From Streptomyces sp. NBC_01235 (GTDB lineage Bacteria > Actinomycetota > Actinomycetes > Streptomycetales > Streptomycetaceae): a DNA stretch of 64,000 nt. The stretch spans positions 620,001 to 684,000 of the forward strand of contig NZ_CP108513.1 in NCBI RefSeq assembly GCF_035989285.1, read 5' to 3'. The position numbers and the translations under genes are program-made. Below are positions 36,448-44,945 of the stretch, piece by piece; position 1 is the stretch's first letter, and each line of letters starts with the position of its first letter. Under the pieces are notes generated by a model that searched no databases, was not told the origin of the DNA, and saw nothing but the letters and a program-made list of their open reading frames with translations.

Positions 36448-36655
36448 ATGGCGACGGCGATCCGGGGTCGGGAGCGTCGGCAGGACAGTGGCTCGGCTCG
36501 TTGTGACGGACGCCGCTATCGCCGCGGCGGCCACGGACCCGAAACCGAGGCTGCGCTACACCGCCGTCCCGACCGTCGGCCGCGTCAGCACGTTGTGCCG
36601 CGTCGCCCCGCCCGGCCCTCGGCCAGCAGCGCTGCGCACCCGGCCGGCCGGCTGA
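36448..36655 (+). pseudogene. SDR with most of the gene deleted
   Basis: A ribosome binding site (CAGGAGAAAGAC) and MATAI are kept from the start. The other phase then reads VARLVVTDAAIAAAATDPKP, RLRYTAVPTVGRV, which is the C-terminus of SDRs like the one at 38063. About 220 residues, including the whole Rossmann fold, are missing. Confidence 0.6.
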
Positions 36656-36822
36656 CCCGCTCGTCCGTCAAGCAGATCGGGACCTCGAGGCAACAGCAAG
36701 GAGAAGCACGACATGGCCACGTGTCCGCGAGATCTGGTTCTGGGCGTCGCCACTGCCAGTTCAGGGCGCCCCGACGAACACGCATCCCTGACGAACCGTC
36801 AGGGTCACCCTTGGAGCGAACG

Positions 36823-37656
36823 ATGAAGCAACCCAGCACGATCGGCGTGGAGCGGCTGACACCAGGAATCCGCAAGATCACATTCTCGAATCCACCGGTG
36901 AATCTCGTCGTCGGGGAGACCGTGTCCCGACTGGTCGAAGTCGTCACGGAGCTGAGCGAGGACCCGCAGGTTCACGTCGCCGTCTTCACCAGCAGTACAC
37001 CCGGCTACTTCTTCAACCACTTCGATCTCGACCGGGTGGCCGACTTCATGCCCTCCGATCCGGAGGCGACGCCGGCGTGGATCGATCTCGTGATACGGCT
37101 GTCCACAGCTCCGTTCATCAGCATCGCGTCCATCCGCGGACGGACCAGGGGCGGCGGGGACGAACTGGCCCTGGCCTGCGATCTGCGCTACGCCAGCCGC
37201 GAGCACGCGGTGTTCGGCCAGCCCGAGGTCGGCGGCGGGATTCTTCCCGGCGGCGGGGGCACAGAACGCCTGCCCCGACTCATCGGACGGGATCGGGCAC
37301 TCGAAGCCATCCTCAGCAGCAATGACTACGACGCCGACACGGCAGAACGCTACGGATGGGTGACCCGCACGGTCGCCGACGCCGAGCTGGACGGCTTCGT
37401 GGACGGTGTGGCAACCCGGCTGGCGTCATTCGACAAGGCGGCGCTGGCAGCCGCCAAGGCGCAGGTCAACCGGGCGACGCTCCCGCCCGATGCCGACCTG
37501 CGAGCGGCCTACACGCAATTCCTGAGCTCCCTGACCTGGCCAGGGCCGCAGGCATTCCTGCCCCGGTTCGAGAAGCTCCTTGCCGAAAAGGGTCCCGAAG
37601 AGGTGGAACTCCACTTGGGCGACTACCTCGGCATCGCACGCCAGGAGAGCCGGTGA
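36823..37656 (+). CDS. Enoyl-CoA hydratase/isomerase family protein
   Basis: About 277 residues. FNHFDLDRVADF is in the position of the usual AGGD(L/I) loop, and GRTRGGGDELALACDLRY plus GQPEVGGGILPGGGGTERLP provide the second oxyanion element and a Glu. The first loop is unusual (Asn-His), as in fungal and actinobacterial members of uncertain function; true hydratase activity is not assured. ATG 36823 has TTGGAGCG upstream. It is followed by a gene-free stretch. Confidence 0.87.
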   Translation: MKQPSTIGVERLTPGIRKITFSNPPVNLVVGETVSRLVEVVTELSEDPQVHVAVFTSSTPGYFFNHFDLDRVADFMPSDPEATPAWIDLVIRLSTAPFISIASIRGRTRGGGDELALACDLRYASREHAVFGQPEVGGGILPGGGGTERLPRLIGRDRALEAILSSNDYDADTAERYGWVTRTVADAELDGFVDGVATRLASFDKAALAAAKAQVNRATLPPDADLRAAYTQFLSSLTWPGPQAFLPRFEKLLAEKGPEEVELHLGDYLGIARQESR

Positions 37657-38005
37657 GCACCGGCTGCGAAGACCCGTTCGCGACCAGAGGATGACGCCTC
37701 CGGGATCACCTCCTGCGCCACGATCACAACGGCCTCCACCTGTTCGACGCCGACGGGCGGCCGGGCCGAGGCTCGTCGACCGGGCTCGGTCGGCCTGCCG
37801 CTCTGGGTGTCCAAGTCCGTAGTGGTGCGTGAGGACGGCGCCGAGGCCGCCGTCGACGAGTGCGGCGGGTGATGCGAGGGCCGGCGGTGGCGGTCTCGGT
37901 CACCTGCTCGCCGTCCGCTCGTGGTCTTTCCCGCGCCGCACCGCACGTTTCGGGATCCTTTCTCAGATCGCCGGACGTGACCACTTGCCATCGACCGACG
38001 ACCAC
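37657..38005. other. Gene-free stretch
   Basis: About 350 bp; no frame with recognisable protein and no RNA motif. It ends at the operator-like region of the SDR gene. Confidence 0.5.
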
Positions 38006-38009
38006 CATA

Positions 38010-38048
38010 TGGTCGTACGAGCGTAAGGCATATGAACGTAATTTAAAG
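38010..38048. promoter_or_regulatory. Palindromic operator/promoter before SDR
   Basis: GGTCGTACGAGCGTAAGG contains the palindrome-like TACGAGCGTA; 10 bp further GAACGTAATTTAAAGTG repeats the CGTAAT-plus-A/T pattern seen at 19020. It lies just upstream of the SDR ribosome binding site. Confidence 0.45.
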
Positions 38049-38062
38049 TGAAGGAGTACGTG

Positions 38063-38878
38063 ATGGCGGCAACTCGGCCGGTGGCGCTCGTGACAGGGGC
38101 CTCATCGGGGATCGGCAAGGAGACGGCCCGCGCATTCGTCGCGGCGGGTTTCGAGGTGATCGGAACCGGCCGCAAGACCTCCGGGCTCACCCCGCCCGCC
38201 GGTGTGACGTACCTCGACCTCGACGTGGCCAGTGACGACTCGGCCACCGCCGCGGTCGCAGAGGTGATCGACCGGTTCGGACGCATCGACGTCCTGGTCA
38301 ACAACGCAGGAATCGGCTCGGCGGGCGCCGTCGAGGAGAACTCCGTCACCCAGGCCCAGAGCGTCCTGAACATCAACGTCCTCGGCGTCATCCGTATGAC
38401 GAAGGCCGTCCTGCCGCACATGCGCGCCCGGGGTGGCGGACGCGTCATCAACATCTCGTCCGTCCTCGGGGTCGCCCCCCAGCCCTTCATGGCCCTCTAC
38501 GTCGCGTCCAAGCACGCCATCGAGGGCTTCTCCGAGTCACTGGACCACGAGGTCCGCGAGCACGGTGTGCGGGTCCTGCTCGTCCAGCCCGCCTACACCA
38601 AGACCAGCTTCGACACCAACGCCGCGCAGCCCGACACCCCGCTGCCTCTGTACGCGGAGCGGCGGCGCGACTTCGACAGGATGATCGCGGATGCGATGAA
38701 GGACGGTGACGACCCCGCCGTCGTCGCCAAGGTGATCGTCACCGCGGCCACCGACAAGAAGCCGAAGCTGCGCTACACCGCCGGCCCACTGGCCTCACGC
38801 GTCACCACGGCGCGCCGCCTCGTCCCCGCCGGAGCGTTCGACAAGCAGATCCGCAAGAACAACAGCCTGCCCACCTGA
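38063..38878 (+). CDS. Short-chain dehydrogenase/reductase
   Basis: About 271 residues, complete. TGASSGIG binds the nucleotide, LVNNAGIGSAG is the structural motif, and the catalytic Ser (NISSVLG) and Tyr-Lys (ALYVASKHA) are present. The C-terminal extension (VIVTAATDKKPKLRYTAGPL) is characteristic and was used to recognise two decayed copies at 31727 and 36448. Substrate unknown. ATG 38063 has a strong GAAGGAG site. The upstream palindrome implies TetR control. Confidence 0.92.
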   Translation: MAATRPVALVTGASSGIGKETARAFVAAGFEVIGTGRKTSGLTPPAGVTYLDLDVASDDSATAAVAEVIDRFGRIDVLVNNAGIGSAGAVEENSVTQAQSVLNINVLGVIRMTKAVLPHMRARGGGRVINISSVLGVAPQPFMALYVASKHAIEGFSESLDHEVREHGVRVLLVQPAYTKTSFDTNAAQPDTPLPLYAERRRDFDRMIADAMKDGDDPAVVAKVIVTAATDKKPKLRYTAGPLASRVTTARRLVPAGAFDKQIRKNNSLPT

Positions 38879-38885
38879 CATCCCC

Positions 38886-38937
38886 GTCCGGATTCAAGGG
38901 TGCCGACGACATCCTGGTCCGGCTTCAAGGGCGCCGA
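38886..38937. repeat. Imperfect 21-bp direct repeat
   Basis: Two copies (38886-38906 and 38917-38937) of GTCCGGATTCAAGGGTGCCG with three differences in the second, spaced 31 bp apart, between the SDR and the secreted propeller gene. Confidence 0.7.
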
Positions 38938-39035
38938 TTCCGCCCGAACGCCTCCGATGCGCCCGACATAACCGGCATCCCTGATGTTCCCGAAAGTCCA
39001 TTGATCAGTCACTCGTTGATTTACCGAGGAGAGTC

Positions 39036-40118
39036 ATGCAACAGCAACGCCAGCACACGGCCCGGCGCAGTGCATCGAGTGCAAGGCGTTTTCTGAACAA
39101 GAACGTCGGCATCGCGCTGGCGGTCACCGCGACGGCGGCCGTCCTGGTCTCGGCGCCGTCCGCGTCCGCATGGACGGGACACTCGTACAGCGGATCCGTT
39201 GTCACCGACGTAACGACCGCGGCGACGTTCGACTACGCCGCCGGCGAGATCCCCGAGAACATCACCGCCAACCCCGACGGCTCAGTGACCCTGTCCCTGC
39301 TCGGCAGTTGCGCGGTGTGCCAGCGCACCCATGGGCCGCAGCTGATGCGTATCTCCGCGTCCGGACAGCGCACGGTGCTCGCCACCGGGCAGGTGGGTGA
39401 GGCGATCAGCGGCAACACCCGTGGCAGTGACGGCACCGTCTACTACAGCGTGTGGGCCCCGGGCAACGCGGCCAGGAACGGCCTGTACAAGCTGCTTCCG
39501 GACGGTACCCCTCAGCGCATCGCCGCTCTGCCCGCCGACTCGGGCCCCAACGGGCTGGCCATCGACTCGGCCGGACGCACCCTCTACATCGCGGACAGCC
39601 TGAAGGGCATCATCTGGTCCGTTCCGGTCTCGGGCGGATCGGCGACCCCGTGGCTGACCGACGCCGCTCTGGCGCCGGTGCCGACCGAAGCCCTGCCGAT
39701 CGGCGCCAGCGGGCTCAGGTTCCACAACGGCGCGCTGTGGGTCAGCAACTTCAACAAGGGCACACTGCTGCGGGTACCGGTCACCGGCACCGGCGCGGCC
39801 GGTCCCATCCGCCTGGTCACGGGCGGCCTGCCCAACATCGACGATTTCAGCTTCCTGACCCCCTGGTCCGATGTGGTGTTCGCGGCGCAGAACGGCTCCT
39901 CCTCGCAGAACGGTGCGGACAGGGTCGTAGTGGTCTACCCGAACGGCACCTACAAGCCCGTCCTGACCAGCGCGGACGGTCTCGCCTCGCCCTCCGCCAC
40001 CGCGGTCCGCGGCAACCGGCTGTACATCACCGACGGCGGGGTCCCCGAGCCCCACGACCCGAAACTGCAGACCGCCAGGATCAACTTCCCTGCTCTCCTC
40101 GCAGCCGCGGCACACTGA
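39036..40118 (+). CDS. Secreted SMP-30/NHL-like beta-propeller protein
   Basis: About 360 residues. A signal peptide is clear: basic N-region (RRSASSARRF), hydrophobic IALAVTATAAVLV and a cleavage site near APSASA-W. The mature part has repeating propeller strands such as GLAIDSAGRTLYIADSLKG and SGLRFHNGALWVSNFNKGTL, as in SMP-30/gluconolactonase-like proteins. Function outside the cell is unknown; lactone hydrolysis is one option. ATG 39036 has CCGAGGAGAGTC upstream. The TetR gene follows after 55 bp in the same direction, so it may be its regulator. Confidence 0.85.
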   Translation: MQQQRQHTARRSASSARRFLNKNVGIALAVTATAAVLVSAPSASAWTGHSYSGSVVTDVTTAATFDYAAGEIPENITANPDGSVTLSLLGSCAVCQRTHGPQLMRISASGQRTVLATGQVGEAISGNTRGSDGTVYYSVWAPGNAARNGLYKLLPDGTPQRIAALPADSGPNGLAIDSAGRTLYIADSLKGIIWSVPVSGGSATPWLTDAALAPVPTEALPIGASGLRFHNGALWVSNFNKGTLLRVPVTGTGAAGPIRLVTGGLPNIDDFSFLTPWSDVVFAAQNGSSSQNGADRVVVVYPNGTYKPVLTSADGLASPSATAVRGNRLYITDGGVPEPHDPKLQTARINFPALLAAAAH

Positions 40119-40173
40119 CCTGACCAGGGCGGCAGCCGGGGCGCAAGCCCCGGCTGCGACGGAGGAACGCATA

Positions 40174-40761
40174 GTGCGGTACGCGAAAGAACACAAGCAG
40201 GAGACAAGGCAACGGATCATCACGACGGCCGGCCGCCGGCTCAAGCGCAACGGCATCGACGGCTCCGGAGTAGCCACGCTCATGAAGGACGCGGGACTGA
40301 CCAACGGCACCTTCTACGCCTACTTCGACTCCAAGGACGAACTCATCGCCACCGCGGTCGCCGACCAGATGCGCGCACAGCACGAAAACATCGTCGCGCA
40401 GGCGGCACCCGGCCGCACCGGACTCGAACAGATGATTCGCTGGTACTTCTCCACCGAGCAGCGCGACAGCGTCGAGGACGGCTGCCCCAACGCCGCCCTG
40501 CTCGACGAGATCGGACGCTCCACGGATCCCACCAGGCAGGCGTACACCGACGGCGCGCTGGTCCTCGTCGACGGCTTCGCCGCCCGCCTGGCACCCCATG
40601 ACCCACCGTCGGCGCGTCTGAAGTCACTCAGCCTCCTCGGCATGATGGCCGGGACCCTGCAACTCTCCCGTGCCCTGACCGACCGGCAACTCGCCGACGA
40701 ACTCCTCGAACAGGGCATCCGCAACGCCCTGGCACTGCTGGATGCCGAGCAGCACAACTGA
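40174..40761 (+). CDS. TetR-family regulator (paralog 4)
   Basis: About 195 residues, intact. RYAKEHKQETRQRIITTAGR, NGIDGSGVATLMKDAGLTNG and TFYAYFDSKDEL form the DNA-binding domain, and DGCPNAALLDEIGR with LLGMMAGTLQLSRALTDRQ the ligand domain. Very close to the copy at 24109. GTG 40174 has GGAGGAACGC upstream. No palindrome was seen directly upstream, unlike the 17615 gene, so it may be co-transcribed with the propeller gene. Confidence 0.9.
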   Translation: MRYAKEHKQETRQRIITTAGRRLKRNGIDGSGVATLMKDAGLTNGTFYAYFDSKDELIATAVADQMRAQHENIVAQAAPGRTGLEQMIRWYFSTEQRDSVEDGCPNAALLDEIGRSTDPTRQAYTDGALVLVDGFAARLAPHDPPSARLKSLSLLGMMAGTLQLSRALTDRQLADELLEQGIRNALALLDAEQHN

Positions 40762-40863
40762 TCGCTTCAGTCGGTGACATGTTTTCCACGTCGGGATGTG
40801 AAACGGATGATCCCGGCCCGGCGTGATTCCGGTGAAGATCACCCCCGTCGTGATCTGCCACAC

Positions 40864-41105
40864 CTATGGGCCGGCCTTGAACTGCTTGTGGATCTCGGCG
40901 GGCAGCGCTGAGCCACCGGCCACCGCAACGCGAAGATTGGCGGCCAGGCAGGCGACGTCGACCCTGTCGTCGAGGGCGGCGAGAAGACCCCAGTACATCG
41001 TCGGGACGCCGGCGAAGAACGTCACGTCGTGGTCGAGCACGAGACGCAGGGTTGACCGCGCCTCAAACCTCGGCTGCATCACGATCGTGCCACCGAAGGC
41101 GAGAG
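40864..41105 (-). pseudogene. AMP-binding (acyl-CoA ligase) middle fragment
   Basis: The minus strand reads FGGTIVMQPRFEARSTLRLV, VTFFAGVPTMYWGLLAALDD, then LRVAVAGGSALPAEIHKQFK. This is the central part of an adenylate-forming ligase; both ends are missing. The C-terminal fragment at 11940 is from the same family but need not be the same gene. Confidence 0.75.
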
Positions 41106-41398
41106 CGCGTTCTGGGTCACGGTCTGGCCGACGGCATGGAGACTCCTCGGGGGCATGGTCGCCGTGGACGGTTTCGCGTACCGCCCTCACGACGAGCGCA
41201 CGGGCACGGCGAACGACACCCCTGTGGCGTCGCTGCGTTTCGCCACCTGGTTTCACCACCTGAAGGGTGAGGTCAGGCTCGTGGGCGGCCCAGCGGACCA
41301 GGAGGTCGGTACAACCGCTTCGACCCAGACCAGATGCAGTCTCCGCAAGCACTCCCGAGGACGAGCCGTACCAGACCTGGCGCAGGATCAGGATCGCC
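41106..41398. other. Unassigned sequence between two scraps
   Basis: The plus strand has an open stretch reading GMVAVDGFAYRPHDERTGTA, DTPVASLRFATWFHHLKGEV. It looks protein-like but lacks a recognisable family, start or end. Confidence 0.25.
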
Positions 41399-41447
41399 CA
41401 CATCGCGCCCACCGATGTACGCCGGAAGAGCCTCCTCGCATCCATGG
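41399..41447 (-). pseudogene. HxlR N-terminal scrap
   Basis: VGAMWAILILRQVWYGSS corresponds to VGEKWTILILREVWYGSS of the intact HxlR gene at 16866. Only this piece survives, with its upstream operator-like motif. Confidence 0.65.
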
Positions 41448-41465
41448 AGTGATTCCAGCCTCACC

Positions 41466-41487
41466 TAAGTTTACTTTCCCATACTCA
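41466..41487. promoter_or_regulatory. TAAGT-N12-ACTCA operator-like motif
   Basis: A one-base variant of the motif at 17397 and 28951 with the same spacer length, lying between the HxlR scrap and the esterase gene. Confidence 0.55.
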
Positions 41488-41569
41488 GCCACTAGCGTCA
41501 TGGCCGGCACATCGACCCGGCTGCCGCAGGGGAACCCGGCACGGCACCCGTCCGAGAAGGAGCACCACC

Positions 41570-42481
41570 GTGGGAGTAAGCCCAGAGGCACACCAGTTCG
41601 CGGAGTTCCTCTCGAGTGTGAGTGCGAAGTCGTCGACACCCGGCCTCGACCTGGCCGTCATCCGCGACATCGTCGACTCGAACCACAAGGCGTCGACCGA
41701 GCCGGAAGGCGTCACCTACGCCGAAGTGGACGCGAACGGCGTCCCTGCTCTGTGGGCCATCCCCGAGGGCGCCGACCCCGACCGGGCGCTGCTCCACTTC
41801 CACTTCGGTGGATCCGTCACCGCCTCCATGCACTCGGACCGCAAGGCCGCGGGCCACATCGCGAAGGCGGCCGGCGCCCGCTCCCTCGTCGTGGACTTCC
41901 GCCTGGCGCCCGAACACCCCTACCCGGCGCAGCTCGACGATGCCGAGACGGCCTACCGGTGGCTGCTCTCGCAGGGCTATGAGCCGCGGAACATCGGCAG
42001 CACGGGCCACTCGATCGGCGGCACTCTCGCGGTGATGCTCCCGCTGCGTCTGCTCGCGAAGGGCGAGGCGACCCCGGGCGCGATCGTCAGCGTCTCGCCG
42101 TGGACCGACCTCACCATCCAGAACGCGTCGGTGGACGAGAACGAAGACAACGACAAGATGCTCAGCAGGAACACCCTCGAGCTCTTCCGAGGAGCCTGGC
42201 TGCAGGACCCCGCGGTGGACTTCGCCGACCCCGCGATCAGCATCGCGAACGCCGATCCGACCGGCCTGCCCCCCACGACCGTCCACTACGGCGAGTACGA
42301 GACCCTCGCCGACGACGGCGCCCAGCTCGGCCGCCGCCTCGCGGACTTCAAGGTCACCTCCGAAGTCCACCCGCTGTCCGAAGGGCAGCACTCGTTCGTC
42401 CTGGGCGCCGGGCGCGTACCCGAGGTGGACCAGGCGATCCAGCAGATGGGGCAGTGGCTCCGCAAGCACCTCGGCGCGTAA
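41570..42481 (+). CDS. HSL-family alpha/beta hydrolase (acetyl esterase-like)
   Basis: About 303 residues. LLHFHFGGSVTASMHSDR gives the HSL oxyanion motif (HFGG instead of HGGG), VVDFRLAPEHPYPAQLDDA is diagnostic of the family, the nucleophile is in STGHSIGGTLA (GHSIG instead of the usual GDSAG), and the His is in GQHSFV. It cleaves small acyl esters or lactones. GTG 41570 has GAGAAGGAG upstream. The divergent HxlR gene, now a scrap, was presumably its regulator. Confidence 0.9.
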   Translation: MGVSPEAHQFAEFLSSVSAKSSTPGLDLAVIRDIVDSNHKASTEPEGVTYAEVDANGVPALWAIPEGADPDRALLHFHFGGSVTASMHSDRKAAGHIAKAAGARSLVVDFRLAPEHPYPAQLDDAETAYRWLLSQGYEPRNIGSTGHSIGGTLAVMLPLRLLAKGEATPGAIVSVSPWTDLTIQNASVDENEDNDKMLSRNTLELFRGAWLQDPAVDFADPAISIANADPTGLPPTTVHYGEYETLADDGAQLGRRLADFKVTSEVHPLSEGQHSFVLGAGRVPEVDQAIQQMGQWLRKHLGA

Positions 42482-42682
42482 GCACCTCGGCGCGTGAGCA
42501 GAAGCTGCACCTGACGGCGGGCCTGTTGACGGCCAGGCCGCCGCACCACCGCCACGCCGGTGACCGGTCCGCAGGGCTCCGGCATCCTGCTCGACCATGC
42601 CGGCCGGTGTGCGGTACTTGTGTCCGATACCGTTCCACACGCAGCCCCACCACCGTCCCTCGATGCCACAAAGGAGTGCGCG

Positions 42683-44572
42683 ATGGGAACGTACGAGGAT
42701 GTCTTCCGCGCCAGTACCGAGGATCCGGAGAGCTTCTGGCTGAAGGCGGCGGAGGGCATCGACTGGGAGGTCACTCCGCAACGCGCCCTGGACTCCTCGG
42801 GCGCACCGTTCTACCGCTGGTTTCCCGACGGGCGGCTCAACGTCTGCTTCAACGCGCTCGACCGGCACGTCGAAGCCGGCCGCGGCGAACAGCCCGCGCT
42901 CGTCCATGACTCCCCCGTGACCGACACCCGGCGCACCTACACCTACGCGCAGCTGAGGGACGAGGTGGCGGCCTTTGCCGGAGCACTCGCCCAGCTCGGC
43001 GTGGGACACGGCGACCGCGTGGTCATCTACATGCCGATGGTCCCCGAGGCGGCCATCGCGATGCTGGCCTGCGCACGTATCGGCGCCGTCCACTCGGTCG
43101 TCTTCGGCGGGTTCGCCCCGCGCGAACTCGCCCTCCGCATCGACGACGCCGCCCCCAAGGTCGTCATCTCCGCCTCCTGCGGCATCGAGGGCAAGCGTGT
43201 CATCCCCTACAAGCCCCTGCTCGACCGGGCCATCGAACTCGCCGTCCACAAGCCGGAGAAGAGCGTGATCCTGCAACGCCCGCAGGAACCTGCCGCGCTG
43301 GGGCCCGACGATCTCGACTGGGCCGACCTGGTCGCCGCCGCGCCGCCGGCCGACTGCGTTCCCGTCCCCGCCACCGATCCCCTCTACATCCTCTACACGT
43401 CCGGAACGACCGGAAAGCCCAAGGGAGTCGTGCGTGACTGCGGCGGCTACGCGGTCGCCCTCCACTGGTCGATGGGCGCCGTGTACGACGTGGGCCCGGG
43501 CGAGACGATGTTCACCGGCTCCGACGTCGGCTGGGTCGTCGGGCACTCGTACATCGTCTACGCGCCCCTGCTGGCCGGCGCGACGACGGTCCTGTACGAG
43601 GGCAAGCCGGTCGGCACCCCGGACGCGGGCCAGTTCTGGCGCGTCGCCGCCGAGTACCGGGTCAAGACCATGTTCACGGCGCCCACCGCCTTCCGGGCGA
43701 TCAGGAAGGAGGACCCGAAGGGGGCGCTCACCGCCGGCTACGACCTCTCCCACCTGCGCTATCTCTTCCTGGCCGGTGAGCGCCTCGACCCCGAGACCTA
43801 TCACTGGGCAAGCGCCCTGCTGGGCATCCCCGTGATCGACCACTGGTGGCAGACCGAGACCGGCTGGCCCATCGTCGCCAACCCGGTGGGCATCGAAGCC
43901 GCTCCCCTCAAGCCCGGCTCGCCGACCCGCCCGCTGCCGGGCTGGGACGTCCGCGTCCTCGACGCTTCGGGTGAGCCGGTGTCCGCGGGCGTGGACGGAG
44001 CGATCGTCGTGAGGCTTCCCCTGCCGCCCGGCGCGCTCCCCACTCTCTGGAACGACGACAACCGCTACGTCGCCTCTTACCTCTCCGCCTACGACGGCTA
44101 CTACCTCACCGGCGACAGCGGCCACATCGACGACGACGGCTACGTCTTCGTCATGGGCCGCACCGACGACGTCATCAACGTCGCCGGACACCGGCTGTCC
44201 ACCGGCAGCATGGAGGAGGCCCTGGCCGCCCACCCCGACGTCGCCGAATGCGCCGTCATCGGCGTCGCCGACGACCTCAAGGGACAGATCCCGCGCGGCT
44301 TCGTCGTCCTCAAAGCAGGCAGCAACCGCGAACCGAGCGAGGTCGAGGCCGAACTCGTCCACCTCGTGCGCGAACGCATCGGCGCCGTCGCCTCCCTCAA
44401 GGACGTCACGGTCGTGGCCGCCCTGCCCAAGACCCGCTCGGGCAAGATCCTGCGCAAGACCATGCGCGGCATCGCCGACGGCCACGACGAACCCATCCCC
44501 TCCACGGTGGACGACCCCGGCGTCATCGAGACACTCCGCCCAGTCCTCCGCCGCGCCGGTCACACCCCGTGA
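42683..44572 (+). CDS. prpE: Propionyl-CoA synthetase (PrpE-type acyl-CoA ligase)
   Basis: About 629 residues. It has an acetyl-CoA-synthetase N-terminal domain (PESFWLKAAEGIDW, NVCFNALDRHV), the P-loop LYTSGTTGKPKGVV, DHWWQTETGWPI, the hinge GRTDDVINVAGHRLSTG and the C-terminal catalytic Lys in RSGKILRKTMR. Length and the Trp-rich motif match PrpE; acetate or another short acid is an alternative. It activates propionate to propionyl-CoA through an acyl-AMP. ATG 42683 follows AAAGGAGTGCGCG. It is 200 bp downstream of the esterase in the same direction, which may supply its acid. Confidence 0.9.
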   Translation: MGTYEDVFRASTEDPESFWLKAAEGIDWEVTPQRALDSSGAPFYRWFPDGRLNVCFNALDRHVEAGRGEQPALVHDSPVTDTRRTYTYAQLRDEVAAFAGALAQLGVGHGDRVVIYMPMVPEAAIAMLACARIGAVHSVVFGGFAPRELALRIDDAAPKVVISASCGIEGKRVIPYKPLLDRAIELAVHKPEKSVILQRPQEPAALGPDDLDWADLVAAAPPADCVPVPATDPLYILYTSGTTGKPKGVVRDCGGYAVALHWSMGAVYDVGPGETMFTGSDVGWVVGHSYIVYAPLLAGATTVLYEGKPVGTPDAGQFWRVAAEYRVKTMFTAPTAFRAIRKEDPKGALTAGYDLSHLRYLFLAGERLDPETYHWASALLGIPVIDHWWQTETGWPIVANPVGIEAAPLKPGSPTRPLPGWDVRVLDASGEPVSAGVDGAIVVRLPLPPGALPTLWNDDNRYVASYLSAYDGYYLTGDSGHIDDDGYVFVMGRTDDVINVAGHRLSTGSMEEALAAHPDVAECAVIGVADDLKGQIPRGFVVLKAGSNREPSEVEAELVHLVRERIGAVASLKDVTVVAALPKTRSGKILRKTMRGIADGHDEPIPSTVDDPGVIETLRPVLRRAGHTP

Positions 44573-44689
44573 AGGGCTGACAGCGCCCCGGCCGACCGTG
44601 GGCGAGCGCGCCCACCGGACTCCGTGCGGCACGGCCCGCCGGCCAGGGCGGGGGCACCTCTTGAATTATGGGAACCGACGCCCATGCCT

Positions 44690-44945
44690 TCCTCGGCGAT
44701 CTCGCTCGGGGTCTCGCACCCCGAGCGGATCGAGCATGGCGTGCCGATCAGCGAGCTCCTTCGCGTCTATCGGCTCGTCCACGCAGGCCTGCTTGATCAG
44801 CTCTATACGGAAACGGCCCGTGTCGCCGGGTCCCAGGAGCTGATCGACGCGACGACTCTCCCCCTGAGCGCGATGGCCTTCGAGTACGTCGATCGCACGG
44901 CGGAACAGGCTGTCGCGGCCTACCAGAGGGACCGCCGTCCCGGCG
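44690..44945 (+). pseudogene. PucR-type regulator, N-terminal fragment
   Basis: EHGVPISELLRVYRLVHAGL and AFEYVDRTAEQAVAAYQRDR match the helical N-terminal domain of PucR/CdaR-type regulators. The GGDEF-like and HTH domains are missing. The frame stays open to 45226, but that part resembles no known protein. Confidence 0.6.

Noticed and set aside
41498..44632. Long minus-strand open frame opposite the esterase and prpE
   Set aside because: It is antisense to two well-supported genes and has a Gly/Asp/Val-rich composition typical of GC-rich shadow frames.
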